The notes under the pieces were generated by a model, which was not told where the DNA came from, made no database searches, and was given only the letters and a program-made list of their open reading frames with translations. Shown one piece after another: positions 55,983 to 63,301 of a stretch of DNA of 64,000 nt. Positions within the stretch are counted from its first letter, which is position 1. Every line of letters begins with the position of its first letter. Position numbers and translations under genes: made by a program. Source of the stretch: Sphingobacterium sp. SYP-B4668 (lineage in GTDB: Bacteria > Bacteroidota > Bacteroidia > Sphingobacteriales > Sphingobacteriaceae); assembly GCF_027627455.1 (NCBI RefSeq), contig NZ_CP115483.1, positions 2,976,001-3,040,000 on the forward strand. Reading direction: 5' to 3'.

Positions 55983-56519
55983 TTAAAGTTTCAAATCCTT
56001 CTTAGCAATAAACGTTATGGTCCCTGCCTGGATGGTATCTCTATTGAAGTTTAACAGGGAAACACCATATTCCATTTTTTCTCCGTCTCCAAACGTCAAG
56101 ATCTTATCCACATCCTTCGGTAAAAGGAGCTTGTTGATCGGAATAGCTCCTTGTGTAGCATACACCGTGTCGCGCTTTTCCTGTTCAACTCTTTTGATCT
56201 CCCATGAAAGTGGACTATTTGCGGCTTTATTGCGATCGTCAAATTTTCCTTCGCAAGTAAACAATGCGAATGAGGTACTGCTTTCCACATCATAGTACAA
56301 CCTTTGGAGCTTATCTTCAAACTTGAAATACAGCCCGTCTTTATTGACAAAGACCGTATCTGGGAAAATCTTATAAATATCCCCTGCTTTTGCACAAGGA
56401 TGTTCTACATAAGGCTCCGGTTCTGGCTGGGGTTTTGGAAAGGGATTCTCGCTTTTACACGACACAACTGCTAAAAACAATACGCTTAGAAACGGAATAA
56501 ATAATTTCTTTTTCATCAA
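55983..56519 (-). CDS. Lipoprotein of unknown function
   Basis: A 178-residue predicted lipoprotein: charged N-terminus, hydrophobic core and lipobox-like end VVSC near residue 21, followed by a Pro/Glu-rich linker (PKPQPEPEPYVEHP). The mature domain has two cysteines (HPCAKAG, FTCEGK) and is mostly predicted beta. I do not recognise a family. No operon partner is evident. Confidence 0.7.
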   Translation of the reverse strand: MMKKKLFIPFLSVLFLAVVSCKSENPFPKPQPEPEPYVEHPCAKAGDIYKIFPDTVFVNKDGLYFKFEDKLQRLYYDVESSTSFALFTCEGKFDDRNKAANSPLSWEIKRVEQEKRDTVYATQGAIPINKLLLPKDVDKILTFGDGEKMEYGVSLLNFNRDTIQAGTITFIAKKDLKL

Positions 56520-56604
56520 TTCAGCAATAACATAATAAATCTATAATCTTCTTGACAAATAAACGAAAATTATATTCGAAATACTACAGGCATGTAGGTA
56601 TACT

Positions 56605-56949
56605 TTAATCCCGTTTCAAAACTTCCCTCACTTCGATGCTTCCCCCTACCTGGTCAAAAATGGGATTCGCTTTTGCGATTTCTACCGCCTCCTCAATGGT
56701 ATCTGCTTTTACCACAAGGTAACCGCTGATAAATTCGTTGATTTCGGTGTGAACGCCATCGGTAACCACGTCGTTGGGCCTTATGGTTTTGGCACTTCCA
56801 TTATTTGGCAGAAGTGTGTTGCCTTTGTCCACCAATTTGTTTTGTGAAGCAATTCCTGCTAACCAATCCCTACGTTCCTGCATCTGCTGGGGCGAGGGCC
56901 TGAAGTCGGACATGTCCTTTAGTCTGAAAATCAATGCAAATTCTTTCAT
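56605..56949 (-). CDS. YCII/DGPF-domain protein
   Basis: A 114-residue protein of the YCII-related (DGPF) family, recognisable from FALIFRL at the N-terminus, the VTDGVHTEINEFISGYLVVKA segment and the IAKANPIFDQVGGSIEVREV C-terminus. Such proteins are commonly encoded beside ECF-type sigma factors, as here (the sigma gene is 71 bp upstream, same direction). The biochemical role of the family is unknown. Confidence 0.87.
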   Translation of the reverse strand: MKEFALIFRLKDMSDFRPSPQQMQERRDWLAGIASQNKLVDKGNTLLPNNGSAKTIRPNDVVTDGVHTEINEFISGYLVVKADTIEEAVEIAKANPIFDQVGGSIEVREVLKRD

Positions 56950-57020
56950 TGTCTAAAAATTTATGTGTTTATAACAAGACAATCCCAACATGCATAACGT
57001 GACAATGGATAGAAAGAATT

Positions 57021-57857
57021 TTAAATGTTCAGCAGTTTATCAGGGTCCACAACCGAAAAAATACGGATGACTTTTCGTTCCGGGTTCAGCTCAAATATTT
57101 GGCAATTTATCAAGGTCGTACCTCGGTAAAATAGCAATGCGGGTTGATGGTTGATTTCTTCGATTTTTATATCCAGGTCTTTTTGATAGCATTCAAATAC
57201 ATACGTCATCAGCTTAACCGTATCTTTGATTCCCGAGGTTAATTGTGCTATGGCTTTTAACTTGTTTCCGGCGTCCGCCAGGACCTGCACTTCATCGGAT
57301 AGCATTTGCTCCAGGCTATTGACGTCACCTTTACGGATTGCTTCCACATATTTTTCTAGTTGCGTGCTGTCTTTGGTGGTCGAAGTAACGACGTCCGGTT
57401 TCCGCAGTTTTAATTTCTTCTTAGCCCTTGTGAGCAGTTGTCGGGAATTTTCTACGGAGATGGCCAATATTTCGGCTATATCATCGTGTTCGTAATCGAA
57501 CGCCTCTTTCAGCAGAAAAACGGCTCTTTCTTTTACGTTTAGTGCATCCAGTAACACAAGCAATGAATAGTTCAGTATTTCCTCCAATTCAATTTTCTGT
57601 TCCCCTTGATTGGTCACTATTGGTTCCGGCAGTATGATTTTCTTTTGCCTTTCCCTGTCGTTTTTCTTTTTCTGGTTTATCGCCTGGTTGATTACCGCCT
57701 TTACCAGATAGGCCTTTTGATTCGAAATTGAACCGAGGTCTTTTTCATTATAGCGTATCCATACATCCTGAATGACATCTTGGCTATCGTCGATATTACC
57801 CAAGATGTTGTAAGCATAAGGAAACAGCTTTTTGTCCAACACTTTCCAATCGTCCAT
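57021..57857 (-). CDS. ECF sigma factor with C-terminal SnoaL-like domain (SigJ/ECF41-like)
   Basis: RNA polymerase sigma factor, 278 residues from the Met at 57857 (MDDWKVLDKKLFPYAYN); the longer frame to 57992 would overlap the next gene. Sigma region 2 covers about 1-70 (NILGNIDDSQDVIQDVWIRY) and region 4 about 110-160 (ALNVKERAVFLLKEAFDYEHDDIAEIL). A C-terminal domain (about 170-275) resembles SnoaL/NTF2 and is known in ECF41-type factors to control activity. No anti-sigma gene is visible, consistent with self-regulation. The DGPF gene downstream is the likely target or partner. Confidence 0.85.
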   Translation of the reverse strand: MDDWKVLDKKLFPYAYNILGNIDDSQDVIQDVWIRYNEKDLGSISNQKAYLVKAVINQAINQKKKNDRERQKKIILPEPIVTNQGEQKIELEEILNYSLLVLLDALNVKERAVFLLKEAFDYEHDDIAEILAISVENSRQLLTRAKKKLKLRKPDVVTSTTKDSTQLEKYVEAIRKGDVNSLEQMLSDEVQVLADAGNKLKAIAQLTSGIKDTVKLMTYVFECYQKDLDIKIEEINHQPALLFYRGTTLINCQIFELNPERKVIRIFSVVDPDKLLNI

Positions 57858-57940
57858 TTTTTGATTTAATAAGGTAGACAAGTCTAAGGATAAAAATGTG
57901 ACAAGTTTTGAAAAATTTACATTTCTATCCCCGTTTGCCG

Positions 57941-58228
57941 TTAACTCTCGAGGTTGAAGTACTTGAACGCATCCACGGTTATGATCCTGCAATTGTGTTC
58001 CAGCTGTTTCAGCGTACAGACCTTATGCGCCAAAAGCACATCTTTATCTTGATTTCTCTCTATGAGGTCCAGTCGGAGCATCCCAAGGGAAATGGTGTTG
58101 GCTTCACCGGAACATCTTACGAAACTTGTCAGGGCAGCATCTTTATCGTTCCCGATATAAAATCGAGCGTATTCCATCGTGTCCCGCCCTACTTTCATGT
58201 TTATCGTTATAAAATAAGTTGGTTTCAT
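57941..58228 (-). CDS. Conserved small protein of unknown function
   Basis: A 95-residue protein from the Met at 58228 (MKPTYFITINMKVGRDTM). The frame has a plausible globular composition, with a FYIGNDKDAALTSFVRC segment and a C-terminal NCRIITVDAFKYFNLES. From memory, similar small proteins are common in Sphingobacteriaceae, but I cannot name a family. It lies 83 bp upstream of the sigma factor start in the same direction. Confidence 0.65.
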   Translation of the reverse strand: MKPTYFITINMKVGRDTMEYARFYIGNDKDAALTSFVRCSGEANTISLGMLRLDLIERNQDKDVLLAHKVCTLKQLEHNCRIITVDAFKYFNLES

Positions 58229-58339
58229 GATCACAGATCTATTGCAATGATTAATTCCTGAATCCCCTGTAAAGGAAGGGCACATCCAATTAAGTTTGTT
58301 CTTGGTCCCTCTATTTAATCTTCCCGTGGTAAATTAAGG

Positions 58340-58367
58340 AAGCCGTCTCTACAAATAGAGACGGCTT
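58340..58367 (-). terminator. Terminator of the hsp20 gene
   Basis: Exactly complementary 12-base arms (AAGCCGTCTCTA and its complement) with a CAAA loop lie 7 bp past the hsp20 stop. Confidence 0.8.
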
Positions 58368-58374
58368 CGACATC

Positions 58375-58824
58375 TTAAGTAATCTCGATTTGCTTCGGTC
58401 CTTTATTTTTCGCTTCTTCCCTTTTGGGAATGGTCAGCATCAAAAGACCGTTCTCGTATTTAGCGACGATACCTTCTTCGTTCACCACCCCTTTGGAGAG
58501 CACCAAGCTTCGTTGGAAGGATTGGTAGCTGAATTCCCTTCGTGTGTACCCTTCCTCTTTTTTTTCGTCCACCTGCTCTTTTTGGGATGCGATGGTCAGT
58601 GTGTTCCCGTCCAACGAGATCTGGAAGTCTTTTTTATCCATACCCGGGGCGACCAACTCCACCTCGAAGCTTTCGGCCGTTTCCCGAATGTTTACGGCCG
58701 GCACCGTTGTGCTGGTTGCCGAGTAATTACTGTTGCCCCAGTTAAAAAGCTCCCGGTCAAAGAAATCGTCCAAAATCGCAGGGATAGCAGGTAACGAGCT
58801 TCCCCTTCTTCTCATGAGTGACAT
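58375..58824 (-). CDS. Hsp20/alpha-crystallin small heat-shock protein
   Basis: ATP-independent holdase chaperone, 149 residues. The alpha-crystallin domain covers about 40-140: AVNIRETAESFEVELVAPG, DGNTLTIASQKE, and the conserved YENGLLMLTIPK. A C-terminal IEIT ends the protein. The start is the ATG at 58824 (MSLMRRRG), fixed by a strong Shine-Dalgarno AGGAGG six bases upstream. Monocistronic with a hairpin terminator. Confidence 0.94.
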   Translation of the reverse strand: MSLMRRRGSSLPAIPAILDDFFDRELFNWGNSNYSATSTTVPAVNIRETAESFEVELVAPGMDKKDFQISLDGNTLTIASQKEQVDEKKEEGYTRREFSYQSFQRSLVLSKGVVNEEGIVAKYENGLLMLTIPKREEAKNKGPKQIEIT

Positions 58825-58830
58825 AATCAA

Positions 58831-58837
58831 CCTCCTT
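58831..58837 (-). promoter_or_regulatory. Strong Shine-Dalgarno of hsp20
   Basis: The minus strand reads AGGAGGT shortly before the ATG at 58824. It settles the start codon and is unusual for Bacteroidota. Confidence 0.65.
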
Positions 58838-59084
58838 TTTTAAATAAGTAAAACAATAAATAATGAACTTCAATCGGCTTTTAAAGCCTTTAATTTTTCC
58901 AAACCAAAGAATATGCCAAATCCAAATGGCTGAAAAAAAATCAGCTACTCTGAAATTTTGACAGCTATTATTTATTTGCATATAACGCTCGCAAGTGTTC
59001 CTTACGCGGATTTCAAGGAGGAGCCCCGCTGAAACCCACTTGACAAACAGCATCGCAACTCCTATATTTGAAAAAACCATAGTT

Positions 59085-59294
59085 ATGAAAAACTATTACA
59101 AACTAAAGGATGTCATTTCGATTTTTGAAGACGATGCCGAGAAATTCTTCCAGAGTGGGAATAGTGCTGCCGGTACCCGATTACGGAAGGCCATGCAGGA
59201 GGTAAAAGTGCTTTCGCAAGCGCTCCGTTCCGAAGTGTCCGACATCAAAAAGAAAGCAGTCAAGGAGGTCAAGGAGGACCTTATCTTATATTAA
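59085..59294 (+). CDS. Histone H1-like small DNA-associated protein
   Basis: A 69-residue protein from the ATG at 59085 (MKNYYKLKDVISIFEDDAE). The GNSAAGTRLRKAMQEVKVL segment and a lysine-rich C-terminus (DIKKKAVKEVKEDL) match the small histone-H1-like family of Bacteroidota. A nucleoid-associated role is inferred from the family name only. It is divergent from hsp20 and has a short hairpin after it. Confidence 0.75.
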   Translation: MKNYYKLKDVISIFEDDAEKFFQSGNSAAGTRLRKAMQEVKVLSQALRSEVSDIKKKAVKEVKEDLILY

Positions 59295-59310
59295 CATCAC
59301 ACCTAACTTG

Positions 59311-59336
59311 GAGCGTTCCGGAGTATTGGAACGCTT
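59311..59336 (+). terminator. Hairpin after the histone-like gene
   Basis: AGCGTTCC and GGAACGCT arms enclose an 8-base loop, 17 bp after the stop. There is no long T run. Confidence 0.55.
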
Positions 59337-59567
59337 CTATTGCCGACCGCTTATAAGCCGAGATAAATTATTAAGGAGATTTTGGAAAAATCCGGGTCCC
59401 TGCGCAATCCTTACCTCCTTTAAAAGGTGGACATCCCGACATACTATATCTTGCTGGTAAACTCAATTTATCATCCAACTATTTCGGGGACCTTGTTGAG
59501 AAAGAAACCTGATTTTCTACCCATGCATACAGGAATCTAAATTAAATAAATCGGGTATACGCGGTCT

Positions 59568-59996
59568 TTATTGACCTAACTTTTTAAATATTTGGGGCAT
59601 TGCCTGTCCATCCATAGCATCCATTTCTATCAACTTCAACGATTTAATCATATTGGTAGTTGCCGTTTTGTAATGTTTGAAATGAGGTGTTTGCAAATGT
59701 GCTTTGTATGCTTCTTCGTCCGCATAGATTTCCAATATTCTTACGTGTGTTGGATTTTCTTTTTGGAACATCGGATAAATTGAAATGACTCCAGGCTCTA
59801 ATCTTACGGAAGCTTCCGCTTCTTCCTTGAGAATCGCAGTATATTCATCAAGGTAGTTGGGCTCGATTTCTATTTCCGCAATTCTTATCATCATATTTTC
59901 TGCTGGAAAGCTACTTTGGTTTTGTTGCTTCTGGCCACATGACAGACAAAACATCGTGATCAACAAAATCAGATATACATTTCTTTTAATTTTCAT
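59568..59996 (-). CDS. Exported antibiotic-biosynthesis-monooxygenase-like protein
   Basis: A 142-residue protein with a lipoprotein-type signal (CLSCGQ near residue 20) and one ABM/YgiN-like ferredoxin-fold domain: MIRIAEIEIEPNYLDEY, EAEASVRLEPGVISIYP, and the family motif HVRILEIYADEEAYKAHLQTPHF in two parts (about 78-100). Members act as quinol or haem-type monooxygenases. Substrate unknown. Confidence 0.85.
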   Translation of the reverse strand: MKIKRNVYLILLITMFCLSCGQKQQNQSSFPAENMMIRIAEIEIEPNYLDEYTAILKEEAEASVRLEPGVISIYPMFQKENPTHVRILEIYADEEAYKAHLQTPHFKHYKTATTNMIKSLKLIEMDAMDGQAMPQIFKKLGQ

Positions 59997-60073
59997 GCAC
60001 TAACTTATTTATACTTCGTTACTAATTTACAATAAAAGCCAGGTAATTGTATTATTGACTTTCTTGACCTTAA

Positions 60074-60736
60074 TCAGGGCTCAAATCGGTCAGCCCTGTT
60101 TTTTCCAGAAATACCCGTTAAAAAGGATGTGTCGCTTAATCTTCCGATTTTTCTTTTGCCATCGGTGGATTGATGTAAAAAAGAAACCCCTCCGCTGATA
60201 CCATATAAATCTATTGCATTCAGCGCTTCTGCGCCAAATCCGAGCCACATCACGTTGAATACGCTTAGTGTGTCCCCATGAGAAACAATGATCATATTTT
60301 CCTCTTCATTGTTGACTATCGATTCATAAAAAGGCAATAACCTTTGCCACACATCAAACCTAGATTCGGCATCATCGAAGCATTTGTCATAAATCGTTTT
60401 CTCCTCCCTTTGGATATTCTCCTTCAGCCATTGTACCGATTTTCCAATGGCTTTGCCCAGGCTTCTTTCTTTTAACGCATCTGTCAGCCGAGGGACTATA
60501 TTTAGTTTTTCGCCAATGATATCCGCCGTTTGTTTTGTCCTGATAAGTGGCGATGCATAAATCGAAAAGGTGCGCTCCTGAATTTCTGATATGAGGTGAT
60601 CTGCAATGTTCCCTGCTTGCTGGACTCCCTTATCCGTCAGTTGCCAGTCTGTCCAAGACCCGATCATCCCGTTCGTATGATGAACGGATTCGGGATGTTG
60701 AACGGTAATTATATTCTTGCTTTTGAACATTGTCAT
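60074..60736 (-). CDS. Histidine phosphatase family protein
   Basis: A 220-residue member of the phosphoglycerate-mutase-like histidine phosphatases. The usual RHGE motif reads QHPES here (His14 kept, Arg replaced by Gln). GSWTDWQLTDKGVQQAG near residue 26, YASPLIRTKQTADII near 59 and the second catalytic histidine in MIIVSHGDTLSV near 148 are present. Substrate unknown. It lies 23 bp downstream of the HxlR gene in the same direction, so both may be co-transcribed. Confidence 0.85.
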   Translation of the reverse strand: MTMFKSKNIITVQHPESVHHTNGMIGSWTDWQLTDKGVQQAGNIADHLISEIQERTFSIYASPLIRTKQTADIIGEKLNIVPRLTDALKERSLGKAIGKSVQWLKENIQREEKTIYDKCFDDAESRFDVWQRLLPFYESIVNNEEENMIIVSHGDTLSVFNVMWLGFGAEALNAIDLYGISGGVSFLHQSTDGKRKIGRLSDTSFLTGISGKNRADRFEP

Positions 60737-60759
60737 TATCCTATTAAATCTTTCTAATA

Positions 60760-61134
60760 CTAAGGGGCCTGTACAAACTCCCCATAATCATCTACGACCT
60801 GATTGCCCCATTTTGTGATTGCTTCCAACACAGGGACAAAGCTTTTCCCGAAATCGGTCAAGCTATAGATGACCTTGATAGGCGGCTTTTCCCCATATAC
60901 TTCCCTTCGTATCAGTCCGTCTTTCTCCAATTGCTTTAATTGGAGGCTCAACGTCATTTCGGTCACCGACGGCATTTCCTTTCGAAGCTCGTTATATCTT
61001 TTGGGCCCGTCCTTTAAATGGTATAGAATGACGGCCTTCCATTTTCCGCCTACCAGATCCATTGTCAGGCTTACCGTACAGGGATAGATCTTCCCGTTGA
61101 GTTTTACTTGCTCAGCAATACATTCAGTCTTCAT
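60760..61134 (-). CDS. HxlR-family winged-helix regulator
   Basis: A 124-residue MarR-like regulator of the HxlR type: CTVSLTMDLVGGKWKAVIL near residue 18, RYNELRKEMPSVTEMTLSLQLKQLEKDGLI-type recognition region (about 47-77) and KVIYSLTDFG near 86. Cysteines at 5 and 18 could sense redox state, as in YodB/QorR, but this is speculation. It is divergent from an NmrA-like reductase gene, a typical regulator-target pair. Confidence 0.9.
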   Translation of the reverse strand: MKTECIAEQVKLNGKIYPCTVSLTMDLVGGKWKAVILYHLKDGPKRYNELRKEMPSVTEMTLSLQLKQLEKDGLIRREVYGEKPPIKVIYSLTDFGKSFVPVLEAITKWGNQVVDDYGEFVQAP

Positions 61135-61248
61135 CTTACACTTTTATTCGACCTATCCATTTTGATAGTTATTGCAAATTTAAGATACTAAAAATAGTTT
61201 TGCAACTATACTAATTATAGTTGATTGGTTTTACTAAATACTAAAGAA

Positions 61249-62226
61249 ATGGAATTTACTTTGAAAGGACTTGAAGCAATGACACAAACGGACAAGCCGC
61301 TCATCACCATTGTCGGTGTTTTGGGCAAGCAGGGATTTAGTGTGGCACTTTCGCTACTGGAGAGCGGCCGCTACCGTGTACGCGGCATTACCCGCAGGGT
61401 CCATTCACCGGAAGCCCTTAAATTGACCGAACTCGGAGCTGAGCTAATCAATTTACCACTTGACATGGGGCATCAAGAACAGTATGTGAAGGCCTTCCGG
61501 GGCTCTGCCGGTGCTTTCTTGATGACACCAAACCTTGCCCCTCCCGCTATCCACGAATTTGAACTAGGCAAGCAACTTGCGGATGCTGCCGTTGAGGCCG
61601 GTGTACGGCATATCGTTTTCAGCAGTTTGGAAAACGTGGACAAGATATCAGCGGGGAAATTGTTCGCTCCCCATTTTACGGACAAGGCCAAGGTGGAAGC
61701 CTATATCCGCACCCTACCCGTAACTAGCTCGTTCATCTACATGGCTTTCTTCTTCACCAATCTGTTGGAATTCTATACGCCAAAATTAGCAGGCGACGCC
61801 CTCGTATTTCCGGTTTATCTGCCTCAACACTTCCGTGCACCATTTGTTGATCCCCTTACCGCCACCGGGCCTGCTGTTTTGGAAATCTTCTCCGACCCGG
61901 AGCATTATTCCGGCAAGTCACTCCCTGTGATCGGTGATATGATTTCCCCCCAAGAGATGGTAGATACTTTTACGCGGGTTACCGGAAAAAAGGCGGTCTA
62001 TAGTTCCGCCTATACCCGCAAAGAAATGCTTGCTCATTTCCCTGAGTTTAGTTCCAACGAGGATTTGGTAAGGGAGCTATTGGGCATGGCTACCTACGCT
62101 GTCGAATATGGCTATTTTGGCGCAGACCGTGACCTGGAATGGAGCCGGAACGTAAATCCCCAAAGCCTTACTTGGGAACAGTTTCTTCGGACTACGGGCT
62201 GGACAGGCCAAAAACTTCAATATTGA
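61249..62226 (+). CDS. NmrA-like NAD(P)-binding reductase
   Basis: NmrA/HSCARG-like atypical SDR, 325 residues from the ATG at 61249; TTG at 61225 or Met at 61279 are alternatives. The dinucleotide region is TIVGVLGKQGFSVALSLL near residue 21, and HIVFSSLENVDK follows near residue 123. The classic SDR active-site tyrosine-lysine pair is not obvious, as in the family, whose members sense NADPH or reduce quinones. Divergent from HxlR, and followed at once by a 21-bp perfect hairpin. Confidence 0.87.
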   Translation: MEFTLKGLEAMTQTDKPLITIVGVLGKQGFSVALSLLESGRYRVRGITRRVHSPEALKLTELGAELINLPLDMGHQEQYVKAFRGSAGAFLMTPNLAPPAIHEFELGKQLADAAVEAGVRHIVFSSLENVDKISAGKLFAPHFTDKAKVEAYIRTLPVTSSFIYMAFFFTNLLEFYTPKLAGDALVFPVYLPQHFRAPFVDPLTATGPAVLEIFSDPEHYSGKSLPVIGDMISPQEMVDTFTRVTGKKAVYSSAYTRKEMLAHFPEFSSNEDLVRELLGMATYAVEYGYFGADRDLEWSRNVNPQSLTWEQFLRTTGWTGQKLQY

Positions 62227-62229
62227 AAC

Positions 62230-62280
62230 AATGATACTTCAAATGGCTTAACGATTCGATAAGCCATTTGAAGTATCATT
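62230..62280 (+). terminator. 21-bp perfect hairpin after the NmrA-like gene
   Basis: Arms 62230-62250 and 62260-62280 are exactly complementary with a 9-base loop. It begins 3 bp after the stop. No T run follows, so it may act as an mRNA-stabilising hairpin or a factor-assisted terminator. Confidence 0.6.
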
Positions 62281-62362
62281 ACAATGTCGGTATTTTTGAA
62301 AAAAACTACAAATAGAAACAGAAGATGTTCACGAGTGAAGGTCTTCGGGTATCAATAGCTGC

Positions 62363-62740
62363 TTAAACCTGAAACATTTTGCCGCTGTTAATCATGGCAT
62401 CTGTGGATAGCGAGGACTGTACCTGCCCTATCTTTTGTTCTACCTCCGTGTCCTTTTCATTCGTGCTGAGCTGTGCTTCGAGGATATCCCGGATCTCTTC
62501 GGAAACCGGTTTCGAAACAGAAATATTACGCATCCCATGCAGGATGTTGGTGGTTGCATCCACCAAGTATAGGTTGATGATATTGCCTTCCGCATTCAGC
62601 CAACTGTCCCTAGCCTCCCTATCGCTCACCTTAAAAATATTGATATGCACATCAAAATTCCATGTTGGCAGGTCGATGATGAAAAAAGGAACGGCATGTT
62701 TTTCAAAGAGCCCATACCGTAGGGCGCCCTGAAAATCCAT
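62363..62740 (-). CDS. Conserved hypothetical protein
   Basis: A 125-residue protein without signal or membrane segments. It begins MDFQGALRYGLFEKHAVPFF, has an aromatic strand region (LPTWNFDVHINIF), a NIINLYLVDATTNILHGMR segment and an acidic helical C-terminus. I do not recognise the family. GGGAGG about 20 bp before the ATG is a weak Shine-Dalgarno. A G10 homopolymer lies 33 bp upstream. Confidence 0.7.
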   Translation of the reverse strand: MDFQGALRYGLFEKHAVPFFIIDLPTWNFDVHINIFKVSDREARDSWLNAEGNIINLYLVDATTNILHGMRNISVSKPVSEEIRDILEAQLSTNEKDTEVEQKIGQVQSSLSTDAMINSGKMFQV

Positions 62741-62772
62741 TTCAAAAGAGGTGTTTTCCTCCCTGCTTTATT

Positions 62773-62782
62773 GGGGGGGGGG
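62773..62782. repeat. G10 homopolymer tract
   Basis: Ten consecutive G on the plus strand, C10 in the leader of the hypothetical gene that ends at 62740. It is outside any supported gene. Confidence 0.85.
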
Positions 62783-63301
62783 TGGCGATATCGATAGCCT
62801 TGATTATTAGCGAGAGGTTCTATCCTCGGGTTGACACGATCATTATCCCCCGGCTCGTAAAAGCACCTATCCAGCATACTTTCAAAGCATTAGATATCAA
62901 TTATTAAAAGGCATCTGAAAACCTAAAAAAGAACGGGATAATGCTTGAAAAAGCGACTACCCTAGAAGAGCTTTGGACTATATATGGCGCTGATCCTGAA
63001 GAAGTCGTCGATATGATTATGGAATAATTGTTTATCAAGTCTTGCATATTTTCAGATTAAGCATTGCAGGAAGGATGATAATACTTTTGACAAAAAATGT
63101 TAAGCAGCAAACAATATTAAAAGGAAGTTTTTTCAGAATTTTGCTTGACAAGTAATGATACTATTGCCCGAATTATAAAATCGATCTTTGAAACTATTTT
63201 GGATATTATTGGCCTCATTAATCGTAAATGCTTTTTTATTATATTTGTTTAAGAAGGAAATTGTCGATTGCAAAACAAAGAAAGGTCAAAGATAACAACG
63301 T
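62783..63301. other. Gap upstream of the LytTR gene, no firm gene
   Basis: The only coding-like item is a 28-codon rightward frame at 62941-63027 (MLEKATTLEELWTIYG then DPEEVVDMIME), perhaps a micro-ORF or the tail of a lost gene. The rest is AT-rich and should hold the promoter of the LytTR gene. Confidence 0.4.

Noticed and set aside
58390..58794. Long frame opposite hsp20
   Set aside because: It is antisense to a clear Hsp20 gene, and its phenylalanine-rich translation is typical of a shadow frame.
62626..62877. Frame reading through the C10 tract upstream of the hypothetical gene
   Set aside because: I tested whether slippage in the tract could join it to the 62740 gene, but the lower gene has an in-frame stop just after the tract, so no fusion is possible.
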